NCBI GenBank assembly: GCA_049969475.1 | Contig: JBMFOU010000005.1 | Location: forward strand, 62,001 to 126,000 | Direction of reading: 5' to 3' | DNA: 64,000 bases | Source of the DNA: UBA2030 sp049969475 | Lineage (GTDB): Bacteria > Bacteroidota > Bacteroidia > Bacteroidales > TTA-H9 | Shown: one piece after another, positions 63,947-64,000 of the stretch | Layout of the letters: every line of letters starts with the position of its first letter | Position numbering within the stretch: position 1 is the stretch's first letter | Translations under genes and position numbers: made by a program | Notes under the pieces: model-generated | The model's input: the letters and a program-made list of their open reading frames with translations, nothing else | Databases searched by the model: none | Told to the model about the DNA's origin: nothing

Positions 63947-64000
63947 ATGGACAAAGAATGCATACAGGCATGGGCCATATTTTTCTTTACCTCCGTCGGA
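63947..64000 (+). CDS. Possible 5' end of a gene running off the window
   Basis: An ATG at 63947 opens 18 codons to the window edge (MDKECIQAWAIFFFTSVG). There is too little sequence to judge; 63880-63946 is AT-rich and holds no clear promoter or terminator. Confidence 0.2.
   Translation, partial: MDKECIQAWAIFFFTSVG

Noticed and set aside
63880..64000. Possible small structured RNA at the right edge
   Set aside because: No known RNA signature could be matched and the sequence is cut by the window end.
1..64000. tRNA or rRNA genes, insertion sequences, integrases
   Set aside because: No tRNA-like cloverleaf, rRNA segment, transposase or integrase reading frame was noticed in intergenic regions or in the open frames.

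Overview
The window reads as chromosomal DNA of a Bacteroidota bacterium, most like an environmental or anaerobic Bacteroidales-type lineage. The reasons are: several promoters with the Bacteroidota -7 box TAnnTTTG; no consistent Shine-Dalgarno sequences; proteins with type IX secretion (T9SS) sorting domains of type A (aminopeptidase, C10 protease) and type B (giant repeat protein); a TonB-dependent receptor with a carboxypeptidase-regulatory-like N-terminus; DUF5686, DUF4833 and DUF2807 family proteins; and a serine palmitoyltransferase close to the Bacteroides type. Functions below come from reading motifs by eye; no database search was run.

Layout. 0-5.4 kb: end of an unrecognised gene, a secreted M1 aminopeptidase, then a Bacteroidota promoter, an FMN riboswitch and a transcription terminator ahead of a TonB-dependent receptor, which suggests flavin-regulated flavin uptake. 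5.4-9.6 kb: AT-rich intergenic DNA with inverted repeats, dnaA, a low-molecular-weight tyrosine phosphatase, a PLP dehydratase/racemase interrupted by a 10-N assembly gap, and an RsmI-like methyltransferase.

9.6-23.7 kb: a long, tightly packed lipid locus. It holds serine palmitoyltransferase, two paralogous GNAT-fold proteins, a HisC/CobD-like PLP enzyme, two CDP-alcohol phosphatidyltransferases, two sugar/alcohol-phosphate nucleotidyltransferases, a LysE-like membrane protein, a TetR regulator, an ATP-grasp ligase, an LPG-synthase-TM (flippase-like) protein, a HAD phosphatase, myo-inositol-1-phosphate synthase and, on the other strand, a DUF4833 protein. The simplest reading is a sphingolipid backbone pathway joined to two head-group branches, one inositol-phosphate and one amino-alcohol-phosphate.

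23.9-30.8 kb: a DUF5686 outer-membrane protein, then a minus-strand run fabG - VWA-domain membrane protein - M48 protease.

31.0-54.1 kb: the most unusual region, an array of secreted proteins. Three are tandem paralogues of about 590 aa. Three more have different N-terminal domains (a CLWG-type secreted domain; PKD plus P-domain, carrying a frameshift; IgGFc-binding-like). All six end in the same Ig/PKD-like module followed by a C-terminal tail P-x-[PS]-[IL]-x-I-[KR]-H-[NDH]. They are followed by one giant 4195-residue protein made of 16 Ig-like domains, SprB-type repeats, 7 beta-propeller (SBBP) repeats, 13 Ig_7-like and 8 'GL-YC' domains, ending in a type B CTD. The shared tail sits where a type B CTD would begin and may be an undescribed sorting or docking signal.

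54.1-64 kb: a C10 (streptopain-like) protease with a type A CTD, a pyridoxamine-kinase-like protein, mazG, a hybrid histidine kinase, a PagL-like lipid A deacylase, a DUF2807 lipoprotein and murB.
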